A stretch of 64,000 nucleotides of DNA. Source: Flavisphingomonas formosensis (GTDB lineage: Bacteria; Pseudomonadota; Alphaproteobacteria; Sphingomonadales; Sphingomonadaceae). The notes under the pieces were generated by a model that saw only the letters and a program-made list of their open reading frames with translations, was not told the DNA's origin and ran no database searches. The stretch spans positions 62,001 to 126,000 of the forward strand of contig NZ_WRPK01000012.1 in assembly GCF_009755815.1 (NCBI RefSeq). The letters are read 5' to 3'. This document shows positions 45,430-54,552 of this stretch, in pieces (the first letter of the stretch is position 1; each line of letters begins with the position of its first letter). A program made the translations under genes and the position numbers.

Positions 45430-46341
45430 ATGATCATCCGCATCAAGACCCTGATCACCGCCAGCCTGATCGGCCTCGCAGTCTCGACGACACCGACCCT
45501 CCCGGCGCAAGCCGCGACGAAAGCCGCCACCGACTATTCAGTCGGCCCGCAATATGACACGACCCATGTCTATGTGCCGGCCGCGGATTTCGACCGGTTC
45601 GTGACGAGCTTCGTCGCCACCTTCGGCGGCACGACTTCGAAGCAGGGCGTGTTCCAGGTGACGCCGACGCCGAGCCAGACCATCTCGCAGCTGGTGCTGA
45701 CGCCAGCCGGCAGCATCTCCGTCTTCGGTTTCAAGACACCGATCCCCTATCCCTTCGGCGCGGAACGGACCGGCTATCTGGTGACGGACATCGACGCCGC
45801 GGCGGAGGCCGCGCGCAAGGCGGGCGCGGTGCGCATGCTGACCACCTTCCCCGACCCGATCGGCCGCGACGTGGTGGTGCAATGGGCCGGCGGCGTGAAC
45901 ATGCAGCTCTATTGGCACACTACCAAGCCCAGCTACGCACCACTTGCGACCGTGCCGGAAAACCGCGTCTACCTGACCGCGGACGCCGCCGATGCCTTCC
46001 TCGCGCAGTGGAAGCGCTTCGCGCACGGCACGATCGTCTCGGACGAGCGCGCCGCGCCGGGCACCGAAATCGGACGGCCGGACACCACCGTTCGCCGGGT
46101 GCGCATCCAGTCCGGCTACGGCAAGATCGTCCTCATCGTCAGCGACGGCGCACTGCCCTGGCCTTATGGCCGCGACATGACCGGCTATGAGGTGAGCGAT
46201 CTCAAGGCGACGCTGGACAAGGCCACGGCGGCCGGCGCGGCGATCGTCAACGGTCCCTATGACGCCGGCGACCGGAAAGCGGCGATCGTGCAGTTCCCCG
46301 GCGGCTACATCGCCGAGATCCACGCGGCGGCAGGGCGATGA
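45430..46341 (+). CDS. Exported VOC (glyoxalase/bleomycin-resistance-like) protein
   Basis: 303 residues with a clear signal peptide (MIIRIKTLITASLIGLAVST, cleavage after LPAQA). Two VOC-type beta-alpha-beta units follow: DTTHVYVPAADFDRFVTSF (about 45) and NRVYLTADAADAFLAQWKRF (about 180), each closed by a GYLVTDIDAA or GYEVSDLKAT strand. VOC proteins are usually cytoplasmic enzymes or binding proteins; an exported version is uncommon. It overlaps DoxX by 4 bp (ATGA), which places it firmly in the operon. Confidence 0.85.
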   Translation: MIIRIKTLITASLIGLAVSTTPTLPAQAATKAATDYSVGPQYDTTHVYVPAADFDRFVTSFVATFGGTTSKQGVFQVTPTPSQTISQLVLTPAGSISVFGFKTPIPYPFGAERTGYLVTDIDAAAEAARKAGAVRMLTTFPDPIGRDVVVQWAGGVNMQLYWHTTKPSYAPLATVPENRVYLTADAADAFLAQWKRFAHGTIVSDERAAPGTEIGRPDTTVRRVRIQSGYGKIVLIVSDGALPWPYGRDMTGYEVSDLKATLDKATAAGAAIVNGPYDAGDRKAAIVQFPGGYIAEIHAAAGR

Positions 46342-46775
46342 ACCCCGTCAGTGCCTCCCCCGCGCCGCCCTTCGTCCAGGCGGCGCTCGCATCGCCCTGG
46401 ACCGGCCGGGCGGCGCGGCTGGCGCTGGTCGGCGCCTATCTGCAGGGCGGCATCGTAAAGCTCGCCGACTTTCCCGGCGCCATCGCCGAGCAGGCCCATT
46501 TCGGCATGACCCCGCCGGCCTTCTGGGCCGCGCTCACCATCCTCGTCGAGCTGGGCGGCGCGATGCTGATCCTCACCGGCCGCTGGCTGTGGCTGGGGGC
46601 CGGCATGCTGGGCGTGTTCACCGCACTCGCCGCGCTGAAGGCCAATGCCTTCTGGACGATGCAGGGCAGCGAACGCTTCACGGCGATGAACGCCTTCTTC
46701 GAACATGTCGGCCTCGTCGGCGGCTTCGCGCTGGCGGCGATCACCGGGAACCGGACGGAGACCGGCCGTGCCTGA
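46338..46775 (+). CDS. DoxX family membrane protein
   Basis: 145 residues with four hydrophobic segments (LALVGAYLQGGIVKL, PAFWAALTILVELGGAMLIL, WLWLGAGMLGVFTALAAL, VGLVGGFALAAI). The AYLQGGIVKLADFPGA start and ELGGA motif match DoxX/DoxD-like inner-membrane proteins. The function of DoxX is unclear; it is often linked to redox or sulfur metabolism and to oxidoreductase genes. It overlaps the VOC gene upstream by 4 bp and the porin gene downstream by 8 bp. Confidence 0.88.
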   Translation: MNPVSASPAPPFVQAALASPWTGRAARLALVGAYLQGGIVKLADFPGAIAEQAHFGMTPPAFWAALTILVELGGAMLILTGRWLWLGAGMLGVFTALAALKANAFWTMQGSERFTAMNAFFEHVGLVGGFALAAITGNRTETGRA

Positions 46776-48183
46776 GCGTCTGTTGGGAAATGCGCGGAAG
46801 AGCGCGTTTCGGGGCGGCACGCTTGCCATCGGCCTGCTCGCAGGCAGCACACCGGCGGTGGCGGCGGAGCGCGAGGCGTGGCAGCCGCCCACCCTCACCA
46901 TCACCCGCTATGACGAGGACTGGTCTGCACTTGCGGACCCGGACGAGCAGACCGGACGGTGGACCGAGAAGTTCAAATATATCCCGCTCGACAGCCGCGG
47001 CGGCGCATGGCTGACCACCGGCGGCGAGCTGCGGCTGCGGTCCGAAAATTATCGGAACAATGGCTGGGGCGACGGCCCGGCGCCGAACGACTCCTATGTC
47101 TGGCTGCGCGCCATGCCCTATGTCGACCTGCATGTCGGGCAGGTGCGCGCCTTCGTCCAGCCGATCCTCGCCAAGGCGGTGGGTGTGGCGCCGAGCGCGG
47201 GACCGGTGGACGAAACCGGCCTCGATCTGCTGCAGGGCTTTGCCGACGTCACGCTGCCGATCGCAGCCAACACCTCGCTCACCGTGCGCGGCGGGCGGCA
47301 GATGCTGTCGCTCGGCACCGAAAGGCTGATCGGCACGCGCTACGGCCCCAACGTGCCTCTCGCCTTCGACGGATTCCGCGCCGACATCCGGAGCGGCACT
47401 AGCGTGATCAGCCTGTTGGCGGTGCGTCCAGTGCAGCCCGGCAAGGGGAACTTTGACGACGCCGCGTCCGATACGAAGAGCCTGTGGGGCGTCTATGCCG
47501 CACTGCCCGGCCTCGACCTCTATTATCTCGGCTACCGCAACGGCGCCGCCAGCTTCGGCAGCCGCGGCGGCGTGGAACGACGGCACAGCATCGGCCTACG
47601 CAGCCACGGCACCGCCGGCGATTGGGACTGGAACGTGGAAGGCGTCCTCCAGTTCGGCAGCTTCGCGGGGGAGTCCATCCGGGCCTGGACCCTCGGCACC
47701 GAATTCGGCCGCCGTTTCCCGACCGCCCCGCTGGCGCCGCACGCGATCCTGCGGGTGAACGTCGTGAGCGGCGATCGCCATGCCGGCGACAAGACGCTCG
47801 GAACGTTCAACGCGCTGTTCCCCAAGGGCAAATATTTCGGCGAATTGTCGCCGGTCGGCCCCACCAACATCATCAGCACCAATCCGGGCGTCACGCTGGC
47901 GCTGCGCCATGACCTGTCGCTGGGGATCTCCGCCATGGCCTATTGGCGCTATAGCCGGGGGGACGGCGTCTACGACATTCCGGGCCACCTGCTGCGCGCG
48001 CCGGGCAGTGCGAAGGCGCGCTTCATCGGCAAGGAGCTGGAAGCGAGCCTGAGCTGGCAGGCGACACCGGAGCTCGAGCTCTCCACCTCGCTCTCCGCCT
48101 TCGCGCCGGGCGCCTTCATCCGCGAGACCGGGCCGGCGAAGACGATCGGCATGCTGGGCGTGGAAGCCAATTTCCGGATCTGA
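46768..48183 (+). CDS. Alginate-export (AlgE-like) outer-membrane porin
   Basis: 471 residues with a signal peptide (LAIGLLAGSTPAVAAE) followed by a beta-barrel. It carries the alginate-export domain features WTEKFKYIPL, GGELRLRSENYRNNGWG, GRQMLSLGTERLIGTRYGPN and a terminal strand VEANFRI. The GTG at 46768 follows GGACGGAGA and overlaps the DoxX stop. In many proteobacteria such porins accompany degradation operons and let organic anions cross the outer membrane rather than exporting alginate; no alginate genes are present here. It is the last gene of the operon. Confidence 0.87.
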   Translation: MPERLLGNARKSAFRGGTLAIGLLAGSTPAVAAEREAWQPPTLTITRYDEDWSALADPDEQTGRWTEKFKYIPLDSRGGAWLTTGGELRLRSENYRNNGWGDGPAPNDSYVWLRAMPYVDLHVGQVRAFVQPILAKAVGVAPSAGPVDETGLDLLQGFADVTLPIAANTSLTVRGGRQMLSLGTERLIGTRYGPNVPLAFDGFRADIRSGTSVISLLAVRPVQPGKGNFDDAASDTKSLWGVYAALPGLDLYYLGYRNGAASFGSRGGVERRHSIGLRSHGTAGDWDWNVEGVLQFGSFAGESIRAWTLGTEFGRRFPTAPLAPHAILRVNVVSGDRHAGDKTLGTFNALFPKGKYFGELSPVGPTNIISTNPGVTLALRHDLSLGISAMAYWRYSRGDGVYDIPGHLLRAPGSAKARFIGKELEASLSWQATPELELSTSLSAFAPGAFIRETGPAKTIGMLGVEANFRI

Positions 48184-48371
48184 CGAAGATGGTCATAAGC
48201 CTCGATCGATATTCATCTCCTCTCTCTGCAAGGGCTGCGGCGTTCACCTATCGTCAGGGACCCTTCTTACTCGTCAGCATGACGAAGAAGCGGCTCCCTG
48301 CGCAATGCGTCGCCCCAATGCTTGCGGAAAAGTAAGCTATAAACACCGCCCTCTGACAGGAAGGGACTGAC

Positions 48372-49067
48372 ATGCCCACCAACACCGCCACACCGTCGCC
48401 CCTCCCCTGGCTGCTGCTGCTACTTTCCGTGACGACCGGGCTGGTCGATGCGATCAGCGTGCTCGGCCTAGGCAAGGTGTTCACCGCCAACATGACCGGA
48501 AACATCGTGTTCCTCGGCTTTGCCGCCGCGGGCACGCCGGGTTTTCGCGTCGCGCCTTATCTGGTCGCGATCTGCGCCTTCCTGGGCGGCGCGCTGATCG
48601 CCGGGCGCACCGGCAAGGCGCATGCCGGACGGCCGCTGCGCCACTGGCTGATGGTCGCCGCGACGATCGAGGCGGCGCTGCTGTGGATCGCGGCCGGCGT
48701 CGCGATCGGCTTCGACATCGCAAGCCAGAGCCCCGGCGCCAGCGTCTATGCGATCATTGCGCTGACCGGCATCGCGATGGGCTTCCGCAACGCCACCATC
48801 CGCCAACTCAAGATCCCCGATCTCACCACCACCGTGCTGACCCTGACCCTGACCGGCCTTGCGGCGGATTCCTCGCTGGCGGGCGGCGCCAATCCCAATT
48901 GGGCGCGGCGGATCGGCAGCGTCGCGGCGATCTTCGGCGGGGCCGTGATCGGCGCGGTCCTGGTGATGCGGACGGGGCTCAGCGTTCCGCTGGCGCTCGC
49001 CGGGGTGCTGGTGCTGGCCGGGACGGCGGCGTGCGCACTGCATCCGGCTTCGCGGGAGCCGGCGTGA
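48372..49067 (+). CDS. YoaK family (DUF1275) membrane protein
   Basis: 231 residues with six hydrophobic segments and the YoaK signature TGLVDAISVLGLGKVFTANM (about 21-40), then TGNIVFLG. DUF1275 proteins are inner-membrane proteins of unknown function. The ATG follows AAGGGACTGAC. It is monocistronic as far as can be seen; no partner in the neighbourhood suggests a role. Confidence 0.88.
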   Translation: MPTNTATPSPLPWLLLLLSVTTGLVDAISVLGLGKVFTANMTGNIVFLGFAAAGTPGFRVAPYLVAICAFLGGALIAGRTGKAHAGRPLRHWLMVAATIEAALLWIAAGVAIGFDIASQSPGASVYAIIALTGIAMGFRNATIRQLKIPDLTTTVLTLTLTGLAADSSLAGGANPNWARRIGSVAAIFGGAVIGAVLVMRTGLSVPLALAGVLVLAGTAACALHPASREPA

Positions 49068-49119
49068 GTATCGGCTGCACCTTGCAGATGCATTTCCGAA
49101 ATTGGGGGAATCTCGACTT

Positions 49120-49305
49120 TCAGCTTTCGTGTGTCGAGGTAAATCGACCTTCGAGAAGGCCCTTAATGGGTTCATAAGCAAAAATGCCGCCGGCAATTGC
49201 GAGCGCCTGGCAAAAATTTGGATATATTTGCAAAAATCTATCAATCGTCGAACCGACTGATAGGCCGACCATGATAGCTAAAATGCAGGCAATAAAACGT
49301 ATCAT
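49120..49305 (-). CDS. Small membrane protein, unknown
   Basis: 61 residues with one or two hydrophobic segments (IACILAIMVGLSVGS and CQALAIAGGIFAYEP). It lies in a patch (about 49070-49690) whose base composition is clearly richer in A+T than the genes on both sides. No family is recognised. The amino-acid pattern looks natural for a membrane protein, but the ribosome-binding site is weak. Confidence 0.5.
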   Translation of the reverse strand: MIRFIACILAIMVGLSVGSTIDRFLQIYPNFCQALAIAGGIFAYEPIKGLLEGRFTSTHES

Positions 49306-49393
49306 TCAGGTAACATATCATGGGATTCGACGCTTACAACTGCAGCGATTGGGGTTTTCGGCCTCTGGCCGAGACATCGATATATTTGCTCGG

Positions 49394-49564
49394 CTAGCGA
49401 GGAGCCTTCCACCAGTACAGAATGTCGATTATAGCACCGATAAGAAAAATAAATGTCACCGCAATGAGCCAACCGCCGTCTTGAACCCAGTAAAATAAAC
49501 TCAGTGCAGCGACCGCAAGACCGATTATCGCAATACACAGATGAAACGTTGCCGCGCACATCAT
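49394..49564 (-). CDS. Small two-helix membrane protein, unknown
   Basis: 56 residues from the ATG at 49564 (a GTG at 49597 would add 11). Two membrane helices are visible, HLCIAIIGLAVAALSLFYWV and WLIAVTFIFLIGAIIDILYWW. A GGGG stretch precedes the ATG. It lies in the same AT-richer patch as the small protein at 49120-49305. No family is recognised. Confidence 0.5.
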   Translation of the reverse strand: MMCAATFHLCIAIIGLAVAALSLFYWVQDGGWLIAVTFIFLIGAIIDILYWWKAPR

Positions 49565-49693
49565 TTTGAAACCCCAGATCGCAACTTTTATTACCACCCA
49601 ATCGGGTCATGATTGGCAAGATTTGGGCAAAACGATCTTCCAATCTCAATTGACGAAACGCCAAATCCCAATCGACTCACCTCGCCCGACCCA

Positions 49694-50269
<576 letters not shown>

Positions 50270-50290
50270 GTACGATGTTCCCTATCTTCC

Positions 50291-50321
50291 CGTCATGTCG
50301 ACTTTCGTCGGGACGAAAGGA
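50291..50321. repeat. Single copy of the dispersed REP-like repeat
   Basis: CGACTTTCGTCGG at 50299-50311 is identical to 28647-28659 in the paired copy, and its flanks (CGTCAT before, GACGAAAG after) are built from the same parts. It lies between the LysR and TMEM175-like genes, which are both on the minus strand. Confidence 0.5.
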
Positions 50322-50343
50322 AGAAGCAATCCATCCTTCCCGT

Positions 50344-51276
50344 TCAAATATCCCCCATGCCCTCGAGCTCCTGATCGTCGGCGCCGAGCGTCACGAACTG
50401 GTCGAGCAGCCAGGAAGCGGCAGGGCCCGGGGGCGTGTCGCGGCGCCAGACGCCGGCGAAGCGATAGGTGCCGCCGGGATGATCGGGCATGGCGAGGCGA
50501 ACCAGCGTGCCGGCCACCAGATCGGGCTCGATCATCGGCAGCGGCATATTGCCCCAGCCGATGCCTTCGCGCAGCAGCGCGTGCTTGGCGCTGAGATCGG
50601 CGAGGCGCCAGGTCTTGGGGCTCAGCACCGAATAATCCTGCCCCTCGGTGAAGCGCGAGCGATCGGTGAGGACGAGCTGGATATGCTCGCGCCCCGCCCC
50701 CGGCGCTATGCGCTCCATGCGGCCGAGCGGGTGATCCGGCGCGGCGACCGGGACCATCGGCACGGAGCCGGCCGAGATGCACTCCACCCCATCCACACCC
50801 GCCGCGAGCGGCCCCGAAATGCCGACCACCGCGACGCGATCAAGCACCATCGCGGTGATCGCGCCCAGTGCCTCGGCATGGAGACGCAGCTGCACGGTGG
50901 GAAATTCCCGGGCGAAGGCGCGCAACACCTTGCCGAGCCGTTCGGAGGGCAGCATCACGTCCACCGCCAGATCCACCTCGGCTTCCAGCCCATCCAGCAG
51001 GCCCTTCACCTTGGCACGCAGCCCGTCGACCCCCTGCGCGATCGTGCGCGCCTCGGCGAGCAGCGCGCGGCCCGCGGTAGTGAGCACCGGTTTGCGCGAA
51101 CCTTCTCGGTCGAACAGCGTAAGGCCAAGCTGCTGCTCCAGATTCACGATGCCGTAGCTGATCACCGAGACGGCACGGTTGAGCCGCCGGCCGGCCGCGG
51201 CGAAACTGCCCGTGTCCACGACCGCCAGGAAGATGCGGAGCTGATCGAAAGTCGGCGTGCCCGGTCCTGCCATCAT
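50344..51276 (-). CDS. LysR family transcriptional regulator
   Basis: 310 residues with an N-terminal helix-turn-helix (TFDQLRIFLAVVDTGSFAAA, about 9-65) and a periplasmic-binding-like effector domain (about 95-300). Two consecutive ATGs (51276, 51273) are possible; GGGAG suits the second slightly better. It is divergent from a pirin gene. A LysR-type box at 51276-51290 overlaps its own start codon region and recurs before the haloperoxidase-like gene at 42173, so it probably controls pirin, itself and that promoter. The effector is unknown. Confidence 0.92.
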   Translation of the reverse strand: MMAGPGTPTFDQLRIFLAVVDTGSFAAAGRRLNRAVSVISYGIVNLEQQLGLTLFDREGSRKPVLTTAGRALLAEARTIAQGVDGLRAKVKGLLDGLEAEVDLAVDVMLPSERLGKVLRAFAREFPTVQLRLHAEALGAITAMVLDRVAVVGISGPLAAGVDGVECISAGSVPMVPVAAPDHPLGRMERIAPGAGREHIQLVLTDRSRFTEGQDYSVLSPKTWRLADLSAKHALLREGIGWGNMPLPMIEPDLVAGTLVRLAMPDHPGGTYRFAGVWRRDTPPGPAASWLLDQFVTLGADDQELEGMGDI

Positions 51277-51309
51277 TCAACTCCCTGGAACATTTCGATG
51301 GATTTTATC
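51276..51309. promoter_or_regulatory. LysR-type box in the lysR/pirin divergent promoter
   Basis: TTCAA-N5-TGGAA (51276-51290), CAT, then GATTTTATC at 51301-51309. The same elements, in the same order and orientation relative to the regulated gene, precede the haloperoxidase-like gene (42268 down to 42235). The left half-site touches the first ATG of lysR. Confidence 0.6.
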
Positions 51310-51394
51310 CGGCTACTCCGAAAGCCTGCAATGCCTATTTCTTGCCTCAACAGCAATCGCCGTCCCGACCGACGGCCCGGAATGGAGACAGGAT

Positions 51395-52093
51395 ATGATC
51401 GACCTTCGCCCCTTCAACGCCCTGGGCGGTGCCAACCATGGCTGGCTGGACGCCAAGCATCATTTCTCCTTCGGCACCTATCATGACGATGCCCGCATGC
51501 ACTGGGGTGACCTGCGCGTGTGGAACGACGACACGATCGCGCCGCAAACCGGCTTTCCACCCCACCCGCATCGCGACATGGAGATCATCACCTATGTCCG
51601 CGAAGGCGCGATCACCCATCAGGACAGCCTGGGCAACAAGGGCCGCACCGAGGCGGGCGACGTCCAGGTGATGTCCGCCGGCGCCGGCATCCGCCATTCG
51701 GAATATAATCTGGAGGATGTGACGACGAAGATCTTCCAGATCTGGATCATTCCGTCGAAGACCGGAGACCAGCCGCAATGGGGCGCCAAGCCCTTTCCCA
51801 AGGGCGATCGGGCGGGCCAATTCGTGGTGCTCGCCTCCGGCTTCGCCAACGACAATGACGCGCTGCCGATCCGGACGGACGCCCGCGTCGTCGGTGCGAC
51901 GCTGAAGGCCGGCGAGACCGCCGAATATCCGCTCGGCAAGGATCGGCTCGGCTATCTGGTGCCGGCGAGCGGCGCGGTGGAGATCGAGGGGATCCGCGTC
52001 AACGCCCGCGACGGCGCGGCGATCAGCGAGATCGAGGTGCTGAAGGTCACCGCGATCGAGGACAGCGAGATCGTGCTGGTCGACGCGGCCTGA
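51395..52093 (+). CDS. Pirin family protein
   Basis: A 232-residue bicupin. The N-terminal cupin metal ligands are visible in PPHPHRDMEI (two His, about 60) and in AGAGIRHSEYN (His about 103, Glu 105). Bacterial pirins such as YhhW oxidise quercetin or act as redox-responsive partners. The ATG follows GGAGACAGGAT. It is divergent from the LysR gene and followed by a strong terminator. Pirins beside LysR genes with haloperoxidases and isochorismatase-like proteins are a recurring bacterial neighbourhood. Confidence 0.92.
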   Translation: MIDLRPFNALGGANHGWLDAKHHFSFGTYHDDARMHWGDLRVWNDDTIAPQTGFPPHPHRDMEIITYVREGAITHQDSLGNKGRTEAGDVQVMSAGAGIRHSEYNLEDVTTKIFQIWIIPSKTGDQPQWGAKPFPKGDRAGQFVVLASGFANDNDALPIRTDARVVGATLKAGETAEYPLGKDRLGYLVPASGAVEIEGIRVNARDGAAISEIEVLKVTAIEDSEIVLVDAA

Positions 52094-52110
52094 ACAAGCC
52101 GAATAAGGAG

Positions 52111-52140
52111 CGAGGCCGGCCGGTGTGGCCGGCCTCGTCT
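52111..52140 (+). terminator. Terminator between pirin and the TonB receptor
   Basis: An 11-bp stem CGAGGCCGGCC-GGTGT-GGCCGGCCTCG followed by TCTTC on the plus strand, 17 bp beyond the pirin stop. It lies between convergent genes and may serve both. Confidence 0.8.
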
Positions 52141-52162
52141 TCAGTCGTGACGAAGCAGAAGC

Positions 52163-54415
52163 TCACAGCTTCCAGGTGAAGTCCGCCTGGAAGCTGCGCT
52201 GCGTGAAGGGATGGAAGAGGAAATATTTGTCGTTGTTGACGTTGTCGACGCCGAGCCCGAGAGACCAGTGGCGGTCCACCCGGAATTCGGCACGCAGATC
52301 GACTACCAGATATTTGTAGAAGCCCTGATAGGTGTTGCCGACGACATCGCTGTTGTCGATCGTACCGTACATGCGGCTGGCATAGCGCATCGCCGCGGTC
52401 AGCGAGACCTCGTCCACCGGCCGCCAGGTGCCGACCACCGTTGCCTTCCAGCGCGGCACCTGCGGGAGCAGCTTGCCTTCGGCTGCGGGCACGGTCGCGT
52501 TGCGGCGCGTTTCGGCATCCGCATAGGTGACACTGGCCTGCAGATCGAAGCGCGGCAGGATGTCGGTGCGCTGCACCGCGAGTTCGACGCCCCTCGCCCG
52601 CGTGCGATCGACATTCTGGACATAGGTGCCGACCATCGTGGTGCCGGCGAGCGGGCCGGTCTGCGAGATCAGCGCATCCTTCACATCCTCGTTGAACAGC
52701 GACAGGCGGATCGAGCCATGCGCATCGTGCCGCTCGATCGCCAGTTCCTCGGATCGGGCGCGCTCGGGCTTGAGCGACGGATTGGGCACCGAAGGCACCG
52801 GCGATGTGACGAGCTGATAAAGTTCGCCGACGGTCGGGAAGCGCGGGGCCTGGCCGAACGACAGACGCGCCGTCCACTCGGGCGCGACGTCCCAGGCAAG
52901 CGAGGCTTTCGGCGAGAAGCGATGCGCCGTCACCCTCGGCTGGATCACCAGCGGGATGGAGGGCGACAGCGAGAAGTTGCGACCGTCATAGGCCTTCCAC
53001 CATTCGTATCGGCCACCGACGGTCAATGTGAGATCGGGCAGGATCGTCCAGGCATCCTGCGCCCAGAGCGCGAGCGTGCGCGTCTTACCCTTGGACTGGA
53101 GGTTGAGCGCGCCCGCGTCACCCGAAAGCCAGTCCGTCGTCACATAGCGGTTACTGTCGATCTCGAACCAATCGCCATGCGCGCCGAAGCTCAGGAGGTT
53201 GCGGCCGGCCGCGTCCACCTTCCACGCGCCCTTGGCATCGAACGTCTTCCAGCCCGACCCTTTCAGCCGGGTGATCGTGCCGGCTCCGCCATCGGCCGCC
53301 GACGGCAGCATGCCGGTCGGCGTGCGCTGCGTGTCATGGGCATAATCGTAGAGCGTGCCGATGACCTGCCAGTCGAACCGGCTGCTGCTGCCCGTCGCAG
53401 ACAAAGCATGTGACCAGTGGCGTTGCTCGGTGCGATAGACGCCGCTGGAGAAAGCGCTGGTATAGACGGAGCCGCCACTCGCCTGATCGGTGAGATAGGT
53501 TTCGGCATGCGCGACGGTATCGTTGAGGAACAGGCCACCGACATAGGTGAGCCGGATGGCGGGCGTGATATCGAGCGCCGCCTTCAGCTTGATCCGGTCC
53601 TGTCGCTGATGTTCGAAGCCGCTCGCCCCCAGCACTCGGATCGACTGCCCCAGTCGGTTGCGATCGGGATAGGCGCCGTTGCTGCCGACGGGCGCCTGCG
53701 CAGCGGTGACATAGAGCAGAGGCTGGCTGTTGCTCGTCACATGATCGACGCTGGCGAACAGCGCGAGCGGACCGAAGCGGTCGCCGATCGTGCCGCCAAC
53801 CTGATAGGCGGGCAGCGTCTCGTCGGTGCCATATTGACTGAAGGTCTGGACGTTGGTGCCCGCCGAGACGGTGGCCTCCAGCGTATCCGGCAGGCGCGTG
53901 GTGATGTTGACGACGGCGCCGATCGAATTGCCGGGGTAGGCCGCGGAAAAGGGGCCGTAGAGCACGTCGATGCGCGCAATCTCCTGCGGGCTGACGAGGC
54001 TCCAGCGCGGGCTGGCATTGGTGTTGTTGTTGCCGATCAGCGCGGAGAGCAGCGCGCCGTCCGCATAGATGAGGCTGCGGGCGGAGGAACCGACGCCGGA
54101 GGTGCGCGTGGCAAGTGGCGCCTGGGTGTCGCCGATATGGCGTTTGCGCACGAGCAGGCTCGGCAGATACTTGAGCGTGTCTTCCATGTTCACCGCATTG
54201 ACGGTTGCGGAAATCTGCTCCGCCGTGACCGTGGCGCGGGTGGACGGCGCATTCTCGATGGTCTGCTGCTGCCGCTGCGCGGTCACGAGGATATCGTCCG
54301 CAGATGGCGACGGCGCGCCGGCATCGGCGGATTCGGCGGCGGCCGCCGTTGCGGAAAAGGCGATGATCGAGGCGGCGGCCAGGAATGGCCACGTCGCCCG
54401 CTGCAAGCTCGTCAT
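52163..54415 (-). CDS. TonB-dependent receptor
   Basis: 750 residues. A signal peptide ends near SATAAAAES (about 27), followed by a TonB-box-like DDILVTAQRQ, a plug domain (about 50-165; RIDVLYGPFSAAYPGNSIG) and a barrel ending QADFTWKL. The plug text YGPFSAAYPGNS differs from the GPQGTLFGRN of the other two receptors in this window and is closer to receptors for metals or cobalamin-like ligands. Upstream on the same strand is a DUF2946 protein, a family often found with copper-related receptors, so copper or another metal complex is a possible ligand (inference). Confidence 0.9.
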   Translation of the reverse strand: MTSLQRATWPFLAAASIIAFSATAAAAESADAGAPSPSADDILVTAQRQQQTIENAPSTRATVTAEQISATVNAVNMEDTLKYLPSLLVRKRHIGDTQAPLATRTSGVGSSARSLIYADGALLSALIGNNNTNASPRWSLVSPQEIARIDVLYGPFSAAYPGNSIGAVVNITTRLPDTLEATVSAGTNVQTFSQYGTDETLPAYQVGGTIGDRFGPLALFASVDHVTSNSQPLLYVTAAQAPVGSNGAYPDRNRLGQSIRVLGASGFEHQRQDRIKLKAALDITPAIRLTYVGGLFLNDTVAHAETYLTDQASGGSVYTSAFSSGVYRTEQRHWSHALSATGSSSRFDWQVIGTLYDYAHDTQRTPTGMLPSAADGGAGTITRLKGSGWKTFDAKGAWKVDAAGRNLLSFGAHGDWFEIDSNRYVTTDWLSGDAGALNLQSKGKTRTLALWAQDAWTILPDLTLTVGGRYEWWKAYDGRNFSLSPSIPLVIQPRVTAHRFSPKASLAWDVAPEWTARLSFGQAPRFPTVGELYQLVTSPVPSVPNPSLKPERARSEELAIERHDAHGSIRLSLFNEDVKDALISQTGPLAGTTMVGTYVQNVDRTRARGVELAVQRTDILPRFDLQASVTYADAETRRNATVPAAEGKLLPQVPRWKATVVGTWRPVDEVSLTAAMRYASRMYGTIDNSDVVGNTYQGFYKYLVVDLRAEFRVDRHWSLGLGVDNVNNDKYFLFHPFTQRSFQADFTWKL

Positions 54416-54552
54416 GATAGTCCCCTTGTCTGATCCTGGGACGGCGTGGGCCGTCGGGGCGCGACAGGGCAGAACGGTGCGCGCATGCCGCGAGGGGTCA
54501 CGCGCTCCTATCGACCTGTCACGTCCGGGCCGCGCCGAAGCGCGGCGGGAGA

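Noticed and set aside
43485-45530. Open frame of 681 codons on the minus strand
   Set aside because: Antisense to the YtcJ-like gene, with no domain; typical shadow frame of G+C-rich DNA.
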